Shown: positions 7,333 to 16,460, numbered from the stretch's first letter. The stretch is 64,000 nucleotides of DNA from Kluyvera genomosp. 1 (GCF_001266615.1 NZ_LGHZ01000009.1:1-64000); one strand, 5' to 3'. Notes: generated by a model from the letters alone, not told the origin. Numbers and translations: made by a program.

Positions 7333-8247
7333 ATGACGCAGCGTTTGAACGACATTATGATCAGCAGCATCACGCTTTTTTGCCTTGCTGCCGAGCATCA
7401 AAGTTTCACCATAGCGGCGCAGGTCGCCGGTATCTCGCCGGCGGCGGTGAGCAAAACCATCGCGCGATTAGAAGAACGCCTCGGCATCGTGCTGTTTGTC
7501 CGGTCTACCCGGCAGGTCAGGCTCACCGATGCGGGCAGGCAATACGCGGCGCAGTGTCGCGCCGCGTTAGCGTTATTGCAGCAAGCTGAACAGCAGGCAA
7601 CGGGAAAGCAGGAAGTCCCTTCTGGAACCGTGCGAATCAGCCTTCCTGCCGCCTACGCCCACTGGCGGCTCTTCCCGCTCATTCCGCAATTCCAGCAGCG
7701 CTACCCGCAGGTGCATCTGGAATTTCACATCAGCAACCGTTGCGTCAATTTCTCTCGTGATGATTATGACCTGGCGATCCGCGGCAGCGAACTTGCCGAC
7801 TCCAGCTTGATTGCGCGGAAACTTGAAGATGCTGAACTGGCAATGGTGGCCTCGCCCAGTTATCTCCGGCAGCACCCGCCGCTGAAAACAGTCGACTGTC
7901 TTGCGCAACATCAGTGTATCCAGTTTGTGCTGCCCGGCAGTGGGCGACAGGCGGCGTGGCTGGTACGTCGTGATGGCAAACAAAAAGAGATTCTCCCCAG
8001 CGGTAATCTGCTGTGTTCGGAAGATTACCTGGGTGGATTGTCGCTGGCAAAACACGGGGCGGGGATTTATCAAATCTATCGTTTTGTCGTGGCAAATGCG
8101 CTGGATAGCAATGAATTGCAGGAAGTTTTACCGGACATCAACCGCGCTACGCGCCCTTTCTACCTGATTTACCCGCAGCTCCAGCATATGCCGCAACGAA
8201 TCCGGGTATTTGTTGAATTTATGCTGGAAAATCTTCGCCGCGATTAG
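7333..8247 (+). CDS. LysR-family transcriptional regulator
   Basis: This 304-residue LysR protein has an N-terminal winged helix-turn-helix (residues about 10-70, with SFTIAAQVAGISPAAVSKTI and the AGRQY turn) and a C-terminal co-inducer-binding domain. It lies 76 bp downstream of the SDR-tautomerase pair on the same strand rather than divergent from it, so it may be co-transcribed with them. The sequence is of the CrgA/AaeR-like subgroup that often controls adjacent oxidoreductase genes; the target is inferred. Confidence 0.9.
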   Translation: MTQRLNDIMISSITLFCLAAEHQSFTIAAQVAGISPAAVSKTIARLEERLGIVLFVRSTRQVRLTDAGRQYAAQCRAALALLQQAEQQATGKQEVPSGTVRISLPAAYAHWRLFPLIPQFQQRYPQVHLEFHISNRCVNFSRDDYDLAIRGSELADSSLIARKLEDAELAMVASPSYLRQHPPLKTVDCLAQHQCIQFVLPGSGRQAAWLVRRDGKQKEILPSGNLLCSEDYLGGLSLAKHGAGIYQIYRFVVANALDSNELQEVLPDINRATRPFYLIYPQLQHMPQRIRVFVEFMLENLRRD

Positions 8248-8284
8248 TCGCCGGGCCCGAACTGAAACATCCTGGGCCCAGCGA
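8248..8284. terminator. Bidirectional hairpin between convergent genes
   Basis: TCGCCGGGCCC (8248-8258) pairs with GGGCCCAGCGA (8274-8284), giving 10 bp with one mismatch and a 15-nt loop. It sits exactly between the LysR stop and the stop of the oppositely oriented sulfotransferase-like gene. There is no T-run, so terminator function is likely but not certain. Confidence 0.5.
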
Positions 8285-8290
8285 CGTTTA

Positions 8291-10075
8291 TCACGCCGTG
8301 ACGTTGCTTAACCACGCGCCCAGGTTTTCCACCGACAGCTGCGACGGCGCGTGTTCGGCTGGCTGACCTTGCCTGATGACCAGCAGCGTCGGCAGTCCAC
8401 GCACGCCTAAACTGGCGGCCAGTTCCTGATGCAGATCGGCATCCAGATAGCGGGTTTCCAGCGGCGCAATCCGTGCCGCCAATTTGTCATGCGCCAGCAG
8501 CTGCCAAAGCTTGCGGCAGTGCACACAACGCTCCGCGCCCACGAACAGCAGTATCGATTTTTCGCCATTCAGCTCTTGCGCGGTGCTTACCGGCGTAAAG
8601 GCGCTTTCCGTTACCCGGAACAACTTCGGGCTGCGGCGCAGAGTGTCGTTATCCGTCGCCACGCACAACGCATCGGCGCTTTTGCTGTAGGGCTGTACGC
8701 CCGCTACGCGTACCACGCTTTGTGCCGACCCCGCTGCCGCCCCCGGCTGGCGCAACGTTCGCACATCCACCGGTTCAATGGGCGTCTCCTGCTGCAGCGC
8801 CAGCTGAGGGATCCACGCATACGGAATACGATAGGCGCGATAGACCATATTGTTATTCAGGGTCTTACCCCAATACGGCGAGATATATTCCCAAACAATT
8901 TCATGGTCGCGCGTCACTTCAAAAATACGCCCGTTCGAGCCTTCGTTAATCAGGGTATTGCCGTTTTCCAGCCGCTGCATATTGCTGATGTACGGGCTGT
9001 AGAAACGGTAAGAGTCTGTCGGCTGCGGCAGATCCGCCTCATAAGGCGAGTAGCGCCATTCGATATCCAGCGTCAGCGGGTTGATCTCAAGGATGCGTGA
9101 ATAGTCGCGCCAGGCGTTTTTTACTCCGTCCGCCGAGGCCGGGTTCGGCGCGCCGTATCCTGCCCAGCCACCGTTATCGAAAATCAGGATATTGCCCGCA
9201 CCTGGCAGCCCTTGCGGGATCATATGCGCATGGTGCTGGCCGATAATCCAACCGATATGCTTAAGCTCCGGCTTGCTGTAATCCGGCCCCAGCTGCCAGA
9301 CAATTTTGCCGCTGGATTTATCGATGATGGCGATAATATTGGACTCACGGGCGTCCCAGATAATGTTATCGGGGTGGAAGCGTTCATCCCCCGCGTCATA
9401 CCATTTATTCGGCCCCAGCGCCGACATCGAGTTAATGTGCATCCAGTCGCCCATGCCGCCGCCACTGGCGCGCATGTTGGGGTTCTTGTACAGCGCGGTG
9501 CGCGCCGCATCGTCAAAACCCAGCTCGTGGAAATGGTCGCTGCAGCGCCACTCCCACACCACATTGCCCTGCCAGTCGACTTCAATAATGGTGTCATCGA
9601 GCAGCAGTTTGTCAGAGATGTCTTCGTTCACCAGGTTAGTGTGGGCAAGAATCAACGTATTCCCCCCCTCCACCTGTGGCTCCAGTCCAGGCGCATAGTA
9701 GCCCACCGGGTTGCCCGCACGCTGATAGTCGTGGTGCGCGCGCGCCATCCAGCGCGTTTCATTACCCGGATCGCTCACCTTCTCATAGCGGTCGAATGAC
9801 CAGGTGACGTTCCCTTCCCAATCGACCTGGATAAGGTCGAGCATATCCTGCATGCCATAGCGTGGGTCGCGCTCGCCGCTATGGCCAAGGATGGCGCCAC
9901 CGGGCAAAATTTTGTTCGGAAAACCGTGCAGCTCGGGCCATTCACGCACCACCTGGCCGTTCATATCCACCAGCACCGCCCCGTGTTCGGTGGCCTGAAA
10001 AAGGGTGTAACCACTCCAGGCACGCTTGGGATCGTAAAGGGTAGCGCCGGTCGGATAAACGGAAGGAAATCCCAT
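8291..10075 (-). CDS. Arylsulfotransferase-like protein fused to a C-terminal thioredoxin domain
   Basis: This 594-residue two-domain protein is the last gene of a minus-strand operon. Residues about 1-430 are a beta-propeller of the arylsulfate sulfotransferase (ASST) superfamily with repeated blade motifs (EVDWQGNVVWEW, GKIVWQLG, NTLINEGSNGRIFEV). It has the conserved histidine segment GQHHAHMIPQG followed by NILIFDNGG. Residues about 480-594 are a thioredoxin fold with the redox motif CVHC (LLFVGAERCVHCRKLW) and a cis-proline loop GVRGLPTLLVIR. No signal peptide is visible, unlike classical periplasmic AssT. Classical ASST moves sulfate between phenolic groups via a sulfohistidine. The neighbouring ATPase and permease are of the sulfonate type, so a role in organosulfur metabolism is inferred. 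Confidence 0.8.
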   Translation of the reverse strand: MGFPSVYPTGATLYDPKRAWSGYTLFQATEHGAVLVDMNGQVVREWPELHGFPNKILPGGAILGHSGERDPRYGMQDMLDLIQVDWEGNVTWSFDRYEKVSDPGNETRWMARAHHDYQRAGNPVGYYAPGLEPQVEGGNTLILAHTNLVNEDISDKLLLDDTIIEVDWQGNVVWEWRCSDHFHELGFDDAARTALYKNPNMRASGGGMGDWMHINSMSALGPNKWYDAGDERFHPDNIIWDARESNIIAIIDKSSGKIVWQLGPDYSKPELKHIGWIIGQHHAHMIPQGLPGAGNILIFDNGGWAGYGAPNPASADGVKNAWRDYSRILEINPLTLDIEWRYSPYEADLPQPTDSYRFYSPYISNMQRLENGNTLINEGSNGRIFEVTRDHEIVWEYISPYWGKTLNNNMVYRAYRIPYAWIPQLALQQETPIEPVDVRTLRQPGAAAGSAQSVVRVAGVQPYSKSADALCVATDNDTLRRSPKLFRVTESAFTPVSTAQELNGEKSILLFVGAERCVHCRKLWQLLAHDKLAARIAPLETRYLDADLHQELAASLGVRGLPTLLVIRQGQPAEHAPSQLSVENLGAWLSNVTA

Positions 10076-10098
10076 GTTATTGCTCCTTAAATTAAAAA

Positions 10099-10845
10099 TC
10101 AGGCAGAAGTAATCAGATTACGGATATGCCGGCAGGCGGCGGAAAACGCGGCGTCATCACGCTGGCGCGGATGCGGTAGCGCGAGGCTGACAATCTCTTT
10201 GATTCGTCCCGGCCGCGGCGACAGCACCACCACCCTGTCGGCAAGCGCTACCGCCTCTTCCACATCGTGGGTCACCAGCAGCGTCGTGGTCCCCGCGTCT
10301 TGATGAATGTGTAACAGCTCCTGCTGCAGGGTATGGCGGGTCAGCGCATCCAGCGCGCCAAACGGCTCATCGAGCATCAGAATTTGCGGCCGGGCGACGA
10401 GCCCCCGGGCAATAGCCACTCGCTGGGCCATGCCGCCGGAAAGCTGCGCAGGCAAAGCGTCAGCAAACTCGGTAAGCTGCACGAGGTCGAGCATCTCCAG
10501 CGCCCGCTGGTGCTTCGCCGCGCGGCTCAGTTTTTCCTCCGCCAGCCCCAGCATCACGTTGTCGACCACGTTCAGCCACGGAAACAGGCGCGGCTCCTGG
10601 AACACAATGCCGCGCTCTTTGCCGACGCCGGTGACCGGCTCGCCATTGATGAGGATCTCCCCCTGGGTGGCGGATTCCAGCCCCACCAGCATGCGCAAGA
10701 GGGTGGATTTGCCGCAGCCGCTGCTGCCTACTAGCGCCACCAGTTCACCGGCGGCGATGTCGAGGCTGAAATTGTGCACGGCCGTCACCTGCTGCCAGGA
10801 TTTACGCACGTGCTGAAAAGAAACCAACGTCGAGGTTGTCATCAT
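10099..10845 (-). CDS. SsuB/TauB-type ABC transporter ATP-binding protein
   Basis: This ABC ATPase of the nitrate/sulfonate/taurine type has Walker A GSSGCGKST, Q-loop FQEPRLFPWLNV, signature LSGGMAQRVAIARGL, Walker B ILMLDEPFGALDA and LLVTHDVEEAVALADRV. It overlaps the permease stop by 4 bp (ATGA) and is preceded by CAGGAG, so the two are coupled. The second ATG at 10842 is an equally good start. It energises uptake through the double-length permease, with the divergently encoded SsuA-like binding protein. The ligand is probably an aliphatic sulfonate or sulfate ester, judged by family and by the ASST-like neighbour. Confidence 0.9.
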   Translation of the reverse strand: MMTTSTLVSFQHVRKSWQQVTAVHNFSLDIAAGELVALVGSSGCGKSTLLRMLVGLESATQGEILINGEPVTGVGKERGIVFQEPRLFPWLNVVDNVMLGLAEEKLSRAAKHQRALEMLDLVQLTEFADALPAQLSGGMAQRVAIARGLVARPQILMLDEPFGALDALTRHTLQQELLHIHQDAGTTTLLVTHDVEEAVALADRVVVLSPRPGRIKEIVSLALPHPRQRDDAAFSAACRHIRNLITSA

Positions 10846-12407
10846 TGCTCCTGTTGGCGCCAACGGGTGGCGCGAATCTCCAGTAAACGCCCGGCTTTAT
10901 CCAGCGCCGCGCCGGTCAGGCCGATAAGCACCATGCCGCAGAGAATGGTCGGCATATCCAGCAGCTGTTGGGCATTGATCATCAGGCTGCCGATACCGAC
11001 GCCGGAGGACATGAAGTATTCCGCACCGATATTGCCAAGCCAGGCATAAATCAGCGCCAGCCGCAGCCCAGCAAAGATCCCCGGCGCGGCACCGGGAAGG
11101 ATCAGCCGACGCAGGCGCGTCAGGCCGCTTAACCGCAGCACCTGGGCCACTTCATCAAGCTGCGGGTTACGCTGGAGCACCGCCTGAAGCGTGCTGAAAA
11201 ACATCGGAAAGAACGATGCCAGCGCGATAAAGACGATTTTGCCGCCGTTATCGTTTCCGACCCAGGCGGTCAGCAGCGGCAGCCAGGCAAACAGCGCGAT
11301 ATGGCGCAAAACGTTAAGGGTGGGTGTGAAGATCTGCCCGGCGCGTGGACGCAGCGCCAGCAGCAATCCGCACAGCAGACCGCTGGCAATGCCGATAGCG
11401 CCGCCAACCAACGCCCGGCTTAGGCTTGCCAGCATCGCGTCGCTAAGCTCGCCGTTGACCACGCCCTGGACAAAACGCTCACCCACCGCCAACGGTGACG
11501 AGAAGAGCGCCCCGTCAATCCAGCCCCCCTGATTCGCCAGTTGCCACAGCACCAGCAGCACGACGGGTAATTGCAGCGCACGCCAGCTGGCCTGCGGCTT
11601 CCACGCCAGACGGCCGGCCGCTGGCTGCGGCCAGAACACCAGCCGGGAATAGGCGCGGTTCACCGCCCACTCCATGAGCATGCCGCTGATACCTACCACC
11701 GCGATGGTGACGAAGGCAATATCCAGTTGAAACAGCTGACGCCCCCAGACCATCAGGTAGCCAATCCCTTCCGACGAGGCCAGCAGCTCAACCACAATCA
11801 AGGAAACCCACGCTTGCGACAGCGCCAGCCTCAGGCCAGTAAACCAGCCCGGTAAGCTCGCCGGAATCACCAGCCAGCGTAGCCGCTGCCAGCGGGAAAA
11901 GCGCATCACGCTGCCCGCCTCGCTCAGCGCCTGCGGCACGCTGGTGACCGCCTGCTGGGTGTTGATGGTCATCGGCACCACGGTAGTTTTCACAATGACC
12001 GCCAGCTTGAGGCCGTTATCAATGCCGAACAGCACCATAAATAGCGGGATCCATCCCAGCGTGGGGATTTGCGCCAACGCATAAAACAGCGGTTCCACCC
12101 GCTGCGCGGCGGCGGGCACCAGGCCAAACAGCGCACCCAGCAGCGTGCCGGCTATCGCCCCTAGCAGCAGGCCCAGCGCCAAATGCTGAAGGCTAAATCC
12201 CCACTGCGCTAACAGATCGCCGCTGAACAGCGACCACGCGGTCTCGGCCACCACCGACGGCGCGGGCAGGATTTGCGCTGGCATCCAGCGCTCCTGCGCG
12301 GCGACGTACCACACCAGCAGTACGAGCGCCGGTAGCAGCCACGGCCAACCGTTGAGACTGAGGCGCGGCCTGCTGGCGAGGCGGGTTCTTAAAATCATCT
12401 GCGACAT
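10842..12407 (-). CDS. Double-length SsuC-like ABC permease (two fused permease domains)
   Basis: This 521-residue inner-membrane protein consists of two tandem BPD_transp_1 domains, each with its own EAA loop. The first has SEAGSVMRFSRWQRLRWLVIP (about residues 165-185), the second DEVAQVLRLSGLTRLRRLILP (about 425-445). The usual SsuC/TauC/NrtB permease is about 260 residues and works as a homodimer, so this is a fused pair. The chosen start is ATG at 12407; an in-frame codon at 12419 is also possible. It is first in the operon permease-ATPase-ASST fusion. The binding protein is transcribed divergently from the 220-bp gap upstream. Confidence 0.9.
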   Translation of the reverse strand: MSQMILRTRLASRPRLSLNGWPWLLPALVLLVWYVAAQERWMPAQILPAPSVVAETAWSLFSGDLLAQWGFSLQHLALGLLLGAIAGTLLGALFGLVPAAAQRVEPLFYALAQIPTLGWIPLFMVLFGIDNGLKLAVIVKTTVVPMTINTQQAVTSVPQALSEAGSVMRFSRWQRLRWLVIPASLPGWFTGLRLALSQAWVSLIVVELLASSEGIGYLMVWGRQLFQLDIAFVTIAVVGISGMLMEWAVNRAYSRLVFWPQPAAGRLAWKPQASWRALQLPVVLLVLWQLANQGGWIDGALFSSPLAVGERFVQGVVNGELSDAMLASLSRALVGGAIGIASGLLCGLLLALRPRAGQIFTPTLNVLRHIALFAWLPLLTAWVGNDNGGKIVFIALASFFPMFFSTLQAVLQRNPQLDEVAQVLRLSGLTRLRRLILPGAAPGIFAGLRLALIYAWLGNIGAEYFMSSGVGIGSLMINAQQLLDMPTILCGMVLIGLTGAALDKAGRLLEIRATRWRQQEQ

Positions 12408-12630
12408 AGCGGTCCACATTTCAGAAAGTGATATCGCTATAAAAACGTGCCTTGCGCCGCACTGCCATTGCGTTAAGCGAATAATCCCGATGCAGCGAAT
12501 GCATTTCAGCCTGCCGGGTACGCCGCCTCTGATTTAGCTTTTTTTCACCCATTCTTTGCCAATAAAAGCATTTAACACCCGGGCCATCGGCTCATTAGGG
12601 TGAGAAAAAAACGCACAGGAGCAATACGTT

Positions 12631-13698
12631 ATGATGAAAGCATTTTTTAGCCGCACCGCGCTGGCGCTGGTTGCCGTGTTTGGTCTGCTGGCCAGCGCCC
12701 ACGCCGAAGAGCTGCGCACCATTCGCATTGGCGTGCCGGACCAAAGCGCCGGAAGCCAGCCGTTTATCGAAGGGCCAGTCGGGATGGCCTATATCCGCCA
12801 TCAGCTGGAAGAGGTATTCAAGCCCCAGGGCATAGAAGTGAAATGGCAATTTTTCAAAGGCGCAGGCCCCGCGGTGAATGAGGCGTTAGCCAACCAACAG
12901 CTGGATTTTGTCTATCTGGGCGATTTAGCGGCAATTATCGGCAAAGCCAACGGTCTGCCAACGCGCCTGCTGCTGGGTAGCCGTGGTTCGGAGTCATATC
13001 TGGCGGCGACCAAAGCCTCTGGCATTAAAACGCTGGCAGACTTGAAAGGTAAACGGGTGGCGGTGTATCGCGGTACGGCAGATCAACTGGCTTTTGACCG
13101 CGCGCTGGCCACCGTCGGCCTCAACGAGCGCAGCTTACAGGTGATTAACCTCGACTGGACCGCGGGGAAAGCGGCACTGGCAGCCGGGCGCGTAGATGCG
13201 GTGTGGGGCGGCGTTTCGCTGCTGGCGCTGCGCGGCGATAAAATTGATGTGGTGGTGAAAAGCGGTGACTCTGGCCGCCAAAACACCACCCAGGCGGCAT
13301 TCCTCGGAACCCAGAACTTTATCGAAGCGTGGCCGCAGGCGACCCAGCAGATTATCAATGTGCTGGTCCAAAACGCCGCGGAAATCAGCGATTCGGCCAA
13401 TACCCAAGCCTGGTCCGCCGAGATGGCGAAGCAAAGCCAAATCCCGCAGGCGCTGTTCCTGGAAGAGCTCAAACCGCAGGATCTTAACTTCACCACCTCA
13501 CCACGCATCGATCCGTTTCTGACCGATAGCTTTAGCAGCAGCGTGGAACAGGCCAAAACGGGCCGCCTTATCCGCAGTGCGTTTGACGCCCATCAGTGGG
13601 TGGACGGTCAGTTTGTTGAGCAGGCGCTGAAAAACCAGCAACTGGAAAAACACTGGCCGCAGTACGATACCAAAGGCCAGCCGACCAACGCCGGTTAA
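12631..13698 (+). CDS. SsuA-like periplasmic binding protein (sulfonate/taurine/nitrate family)
   Basis: This 355-residue secreted binding protein has a signal peptide cleaved near ASAHA (residue about 26) and a mature start EELRTIRIGVPDQSAGSQPF. It has the SsuA/THI5-like landmarks KPQGIEVKWQFFKGAGPAVNEAL, DFVYLGDLAA, TLADLKGKRVAVYRGTADQ and VDAVWGG. It delivers ligand to the double-length permease encoded on the opposite strand. CAGGAG lies upstream of the ATGATG start. Its last 4 bp overlap the end of the convergent LysR gene, an unusually tight arrangement. The ligand is inferred from family only. Confidence 0.9.
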   Translation: MMKAFFSRTALALVAVFGLLASAHAEELRTIRIGVPDQSAGSQPFIEGPVGMAYIRHQLEEVFKPQGIEVKWQFFKGAGPAVNEALANQQLDFVYLGDLAAIIGKANGLPTRLLLGSRGSESYLAATKASGIKTLADLKGKRVAVYRGTADQLAFDRALATVGLNERSLQVINLDWTAGKAALAAGRVDAVWGGVSLLALRGDKIDVVVKSGDSGRQNTTQAAFLGTQNFIEAWPQATQQIINVLVQNAAEISDSANTQAWSAEMAKQSQIPQALFLEELKPQDLNFTTSPRIDPFLTDSFSSSVEQAKTGRLIRSAFDAHQWVDGQFVEQALKNQQLEKHWPQYDTKGQPTNAG

Positions 13699-14639
13699 CC
13701 CCTCACCTCCTCCGTGAGCCGCCGCGCATGATGCTGGCGGTCAAGCTGGAGGATAATCGCCATCAGCTTTTCCACCAGCGGCGGCTGGGCCGCATGCACC
13801 GGGGAGATAATGGCAAAGCGGGTCTGCATCAGCCGCCACTCATCCGGCAAATCGCTCAGCTCCAGCTTCACCAGACGATGGCTGTGCTGGCACAGCGCAA
13901 AGCCATCTTCACTGGCAAAACTTATCGCATCGGTATGCGCCAGTGTGGAGAGCAGCGCATAGATATGATCGCACTGGATCGCTGGCGTAAAGTCCTGCTG
14001 CTGGCTGAGCGTCGCCAGCACCTTACGCACGCCAGGTGGTAAATACGGCGCAGCAAAGGGATAGCGCAGCAGGGTTTGAATGGATACCGGTCCCTGCTGC
14101 GCCAGCGGGTGATCGGCATGGCAGACAAAAAAGCAGCGCTGCGGGCTCAGCGGCTGCACGCGCAGCTGCGGATCCAGCTCGGCCTGCCAGCTATCGGCCA
14201 CCACGAACGGATATTGCTGGGTGGTCAGCGCGTGATGCAGGGCAAACCAGTTATCGATATGAAAGCGTACCCGCGCCTGCGGGAGCTGACGGTGAAACTC
14301 GCCGACGGCGGCAGGAATCAGCCGCGCTGCAGGCGCCGGGCCGCAGCCAAAGGCCACTTCACCATTTTGTGCATCATCCGCCTCTCGCAGCTGACTGCTC
14401 AGTTCAACGTTGAGTTCCTGAAAACGACGCGCGTAGGGCAACAGCTTTTGCCCATGCAATGTGAGCGTCGGAAGCTTGCTTTGCCGGTCGAATAGCGGAT
14501 GGCCGACGCTCTGCTCCAGCGCCTGAATGCTGCGGCTAAACGCCGACTGCGACAGACAAACCGCTTCCGCCGCACGATTAAAACTGCCGTATTCTACCAG
14601 CGCGACGAAATTACGGAGTTGGCGAAAATCCAGATGCAT
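13695..14639 (-). CDS. LysR-family regulator next to the sulfonate-type transporter
   Basis: This is a 314-residue LysR protein. The N-terminal helix-turn-helix (residues about 1-60) contains RNFVALVEYGSFNRAAEAVC and SQSAFSRSIQALEQSVG. The effector domain spans about residues 90-300. It faces the binding-protein gene tail to tail with a 4-bp overlap. The probable target is the divergent control region at 12408-12630 between the permease and binding-protein genes; CysB/Cbl-like regulators play this role in E. coli. No palindromic operator stands out there. Confidence 0.9.
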   Translation of the reverse strand: MHLDFRQLRNFVALVEYGSFNRAAEAVCLSQSAFSRSIQALEQSVGHPLFDRQSKLPTLTLHGQKLLPYARRFQELNVELSSQLREADDAQNGEVAFGCGPAPAARLIPAAVGEFHRQLPQARVRFHIDNWFALHHALTTQQYPFVVADSWQAELDPQLRVQPLSPQRCFFVCHADHPLAQQGPVSIQTLLRYPFAAPYLPPGVRKVLATLSQQQDFTPAIQCDHIYALLSTLAHTDAISFASEDGFALCQHSHRLVKLELSDLPDEWRLMQTRFAIISPVHAAQPPLVEKLMAIILQLDRQHHARRLTEEVRG

Positions 14640-14738
14640 ATGCCCGCTTTATGATTACCTTATTTCCAATAACACTACTGGATTACTGCCGGGTTAGGCA
14701 ACGTTGAACATTTACCCGCCGCGTTAGGGAAATAGGAT

Positions 14739-15209
14739 TTAGAGATTAATAGCCATATCAATGCAGCGTAATCCTTCAGGTACCAGCCGCGAGGGAGAGA
14801 TATTTTCTTTGATAAAGCGAAAGCCATGGCGTTCGTAAAAGGTTTGCGCATTGGGCGTTGCGCAGAGAGTTAATTGTTTAAATCCCCGCGTCCGCGCTTC
14901 GTCTTTAATCGTGGTAATAATCCGGCTGGCCAGTCCCTGACCAAAATAACCCGGCAGGGTAAAAATCGCCTCCACGCTTCCCGCTGACACATCAAGATAA
15001 CCTGTAGCCACCAGCCCCACATCCGGAATATCAACGGCAAAGAACGGATTTTCCGTTATCACCACTCGATAGCCTTCCGGCATCTCCTCCGGCGTCCAGG
15101 CCTTGAGCACGTCCGGGCTATAGCTGGCCTGACAGCCCTGTCGAATAGACAGATTGCGAATAGTCCAACAGGCTTCCGCTTCTTCGGGTGAGACGAGTCT
15201 TATCTTCAT
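14739..15209 (-). CDS. GNAT-family N-acetyltransferase
   Basis: This cytoplasmic acetyltransferase of about 156 residues has a GNAT core: motif A is PGYFGQGLASRIITTIKDEA (acetyl-CoA pyrophosphate loop, Q/GxGxA form), preceded by the strand SVEAIFTLP. The C-terminal half contains LCATPNAQTFYERHGFRFIK, where the NAxxFYxxxGF motif is diagnostic. The substrate is unknown. Starts at 15242 and 15224 are also in frame; 15209 is chosen because family homology begins at MKIRLVSPEEAE and GGAA lies 9 nt upstream. It is a single-gene unit. Confidence 0.88.
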   Translation of the reverse strand: MKIRLVSPEEAEACWTIRNLSIRQGCQASYSPDVLKAWTPEEMPEGYRVVITENPFFAVDIPDVGLVATGYLDVSAGSVEAIFTLPGYFGQGLASRIITTIKDEARTRGFKQLTLCATPNAQTFYERHGFRFIKENISPSRLVPEGLRCIDMAINL

Positions 15210-15410
15210 TTTATCGGTTTCCATTTTGCCATCATCACCCAAGTAGATTTATCATAGATGAAGACAATTTCGATATCTCTTCTCTGGAAAGTGCAAAACG
15301 GACTGACTCAAGAGACCGATGTATTGCCGTATTATCCGGGTGAAATCCCCCCATTTATTTCTTTGCGGCCCAATAACAAAGGCCCGAGCTATTTTTAAAA
15401 CGAGTCACAC

Positions 15411-16205
15411 ATGGATAAGAGTAAAAAATCAGAATATATAAAATTAGGGGTGGTTTTGTTTATCGCCTTTGTGGTCATTAAAGCCTGTACCGACAGCGAC
15501 AATAGCGCACCGCCTGCGGCATCAAGTGCACAGGCAGCGCCGGTTGCCGCAACCGCTGACGCCACGCAGGAAAAGACCGCTGCAGATAAGCCACCTGCCG
15601 TTGATACCGGCTACACCCGCAAAATAGCCGAATACGCCTTCGACGATTACACTCCCGACCAGTTTCCCATGCTGAATAAAGCGTTGGGTAAAAAAGGATT
15701 AGCCGAAGCGGCAAAAGGAACCCACTCCGCCGCCTTCCGCGCGGCGCAATCCCCGGACTGTGACCAGGTAGAAACCGCTGCTATCGTCAATGAATCGACG
15801 AAGAAGAACGTGCGCTATTTCGTGAACTGTACGAACAACAATCAGTGGCACTTTAAGGCATCGGAGTTGAAAGACAGCGCAGGGAAATGGTACACCGCGG
15901 AGAATGCTCCTGCTGTGGGTATGAGCGACACCGCCCGCCGGGCCGCAGAGCGTGAAAACCTGGAGAAAAATGCACCGGGAAGTATGGGGGAATGTGTCCA
16001 GTTGCTTAAATCTCGCCTAAAACATCCTGATAGCGCGGATTTTCACATCCTGATGGGATCAGCTGACTTTATTAATCAGGATGATGAACGCACTATCCAG
16101 GTCGAGTTTGAAGCGAAAAACGGCCTGGGTAATGAGTTAACCTATACCGGACAATGCGTCTTCCATAAAAATGGTAAAACCGCCGTCGATATTTTTGACC
16201 GTTAG
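15411..16205 (+). CDS. Membrane-anchored protein of unknown function, 264 aa
   Basis: An N-terminal helix, YIKLGVVLFIAFVVIKAC (residues about 9-26), anchors the protein. It is followed by an Ala/Thr-rich linker (about 27-65) and a soluble region of about 195 residues. That region holds four cysteines in segments SPDCDQVE, YFVNCTNN, MGECVQLL and TGQCVFHK, which could form disulfides if it faces the periplasm. Cys26 after the helix could suggest a lipobox, but VIKAC is a poor one. The C-terminal half (GECVQLLKSRLKHPDSADFH onward) resembles short domains found in phage and plasmid proteins that I cannot name. No operon partner is visible. Confidence 0.7.
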   Translation: MDKSKKSEYIKLGVVLFIAFVVIKACTDSDNSAPPAASSAQAAPVAATADATQEKTAADKPPAVDTGYTRKIAEYAFDDYTPDQFPMLNKALGKKGLAEAAKGTHSAAFRAAQSPDCDQVETAAIVNESTKKNVRYFVNCTNNNQWHFKASELKDSAGKWYTAENAPAVGMSDTARRAAERENLEKNAPGSMGECVQLLKSRLKHPDSADFHILMGSADFINQDDERTIQVEFEAKNGLGNELTYTGQCVFHKNGKTAVDIFDR

Positions 16206-16257
16206 CCCTACCCCGCCGCAATGCCGGGGGTTGGTTTGCAAACGGTAAAGTTAAACG

Positions 16258-16291
16258 CTTTTAAGGGCGATAAAATTGACGCCCTTAAAAG
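16258..16291. repeat. Perfect 12-bp inverted repeat
   Basis: CTTTTAAGGGCG (16258-16269) and CGCCCTTAAAAG (16280-16291) form a perfect stem with a 10-nt AT-rich loop, about 50 bp after the preceding stop. There is no T-run beyond the stem on either strand. It could be a terminator-like hairpin or a protein-binding palindrome. Confidence 0.6.
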
Positions 16292-16460
16292 TCATTAGCG
16301 CCTGCCAAACGCCTCTCTTCTGTTTCTCCTGCGCACTCAACGACCGCACGAACAAGCACATCACGGTACTCTGGTGTGCCATGCTGAGTATGGTTAAATC
16401 GTTATGAAACAGCAGCTACCGAGCACGATGCTGACAAAACGGCACATTGAGGAGAGCGGA

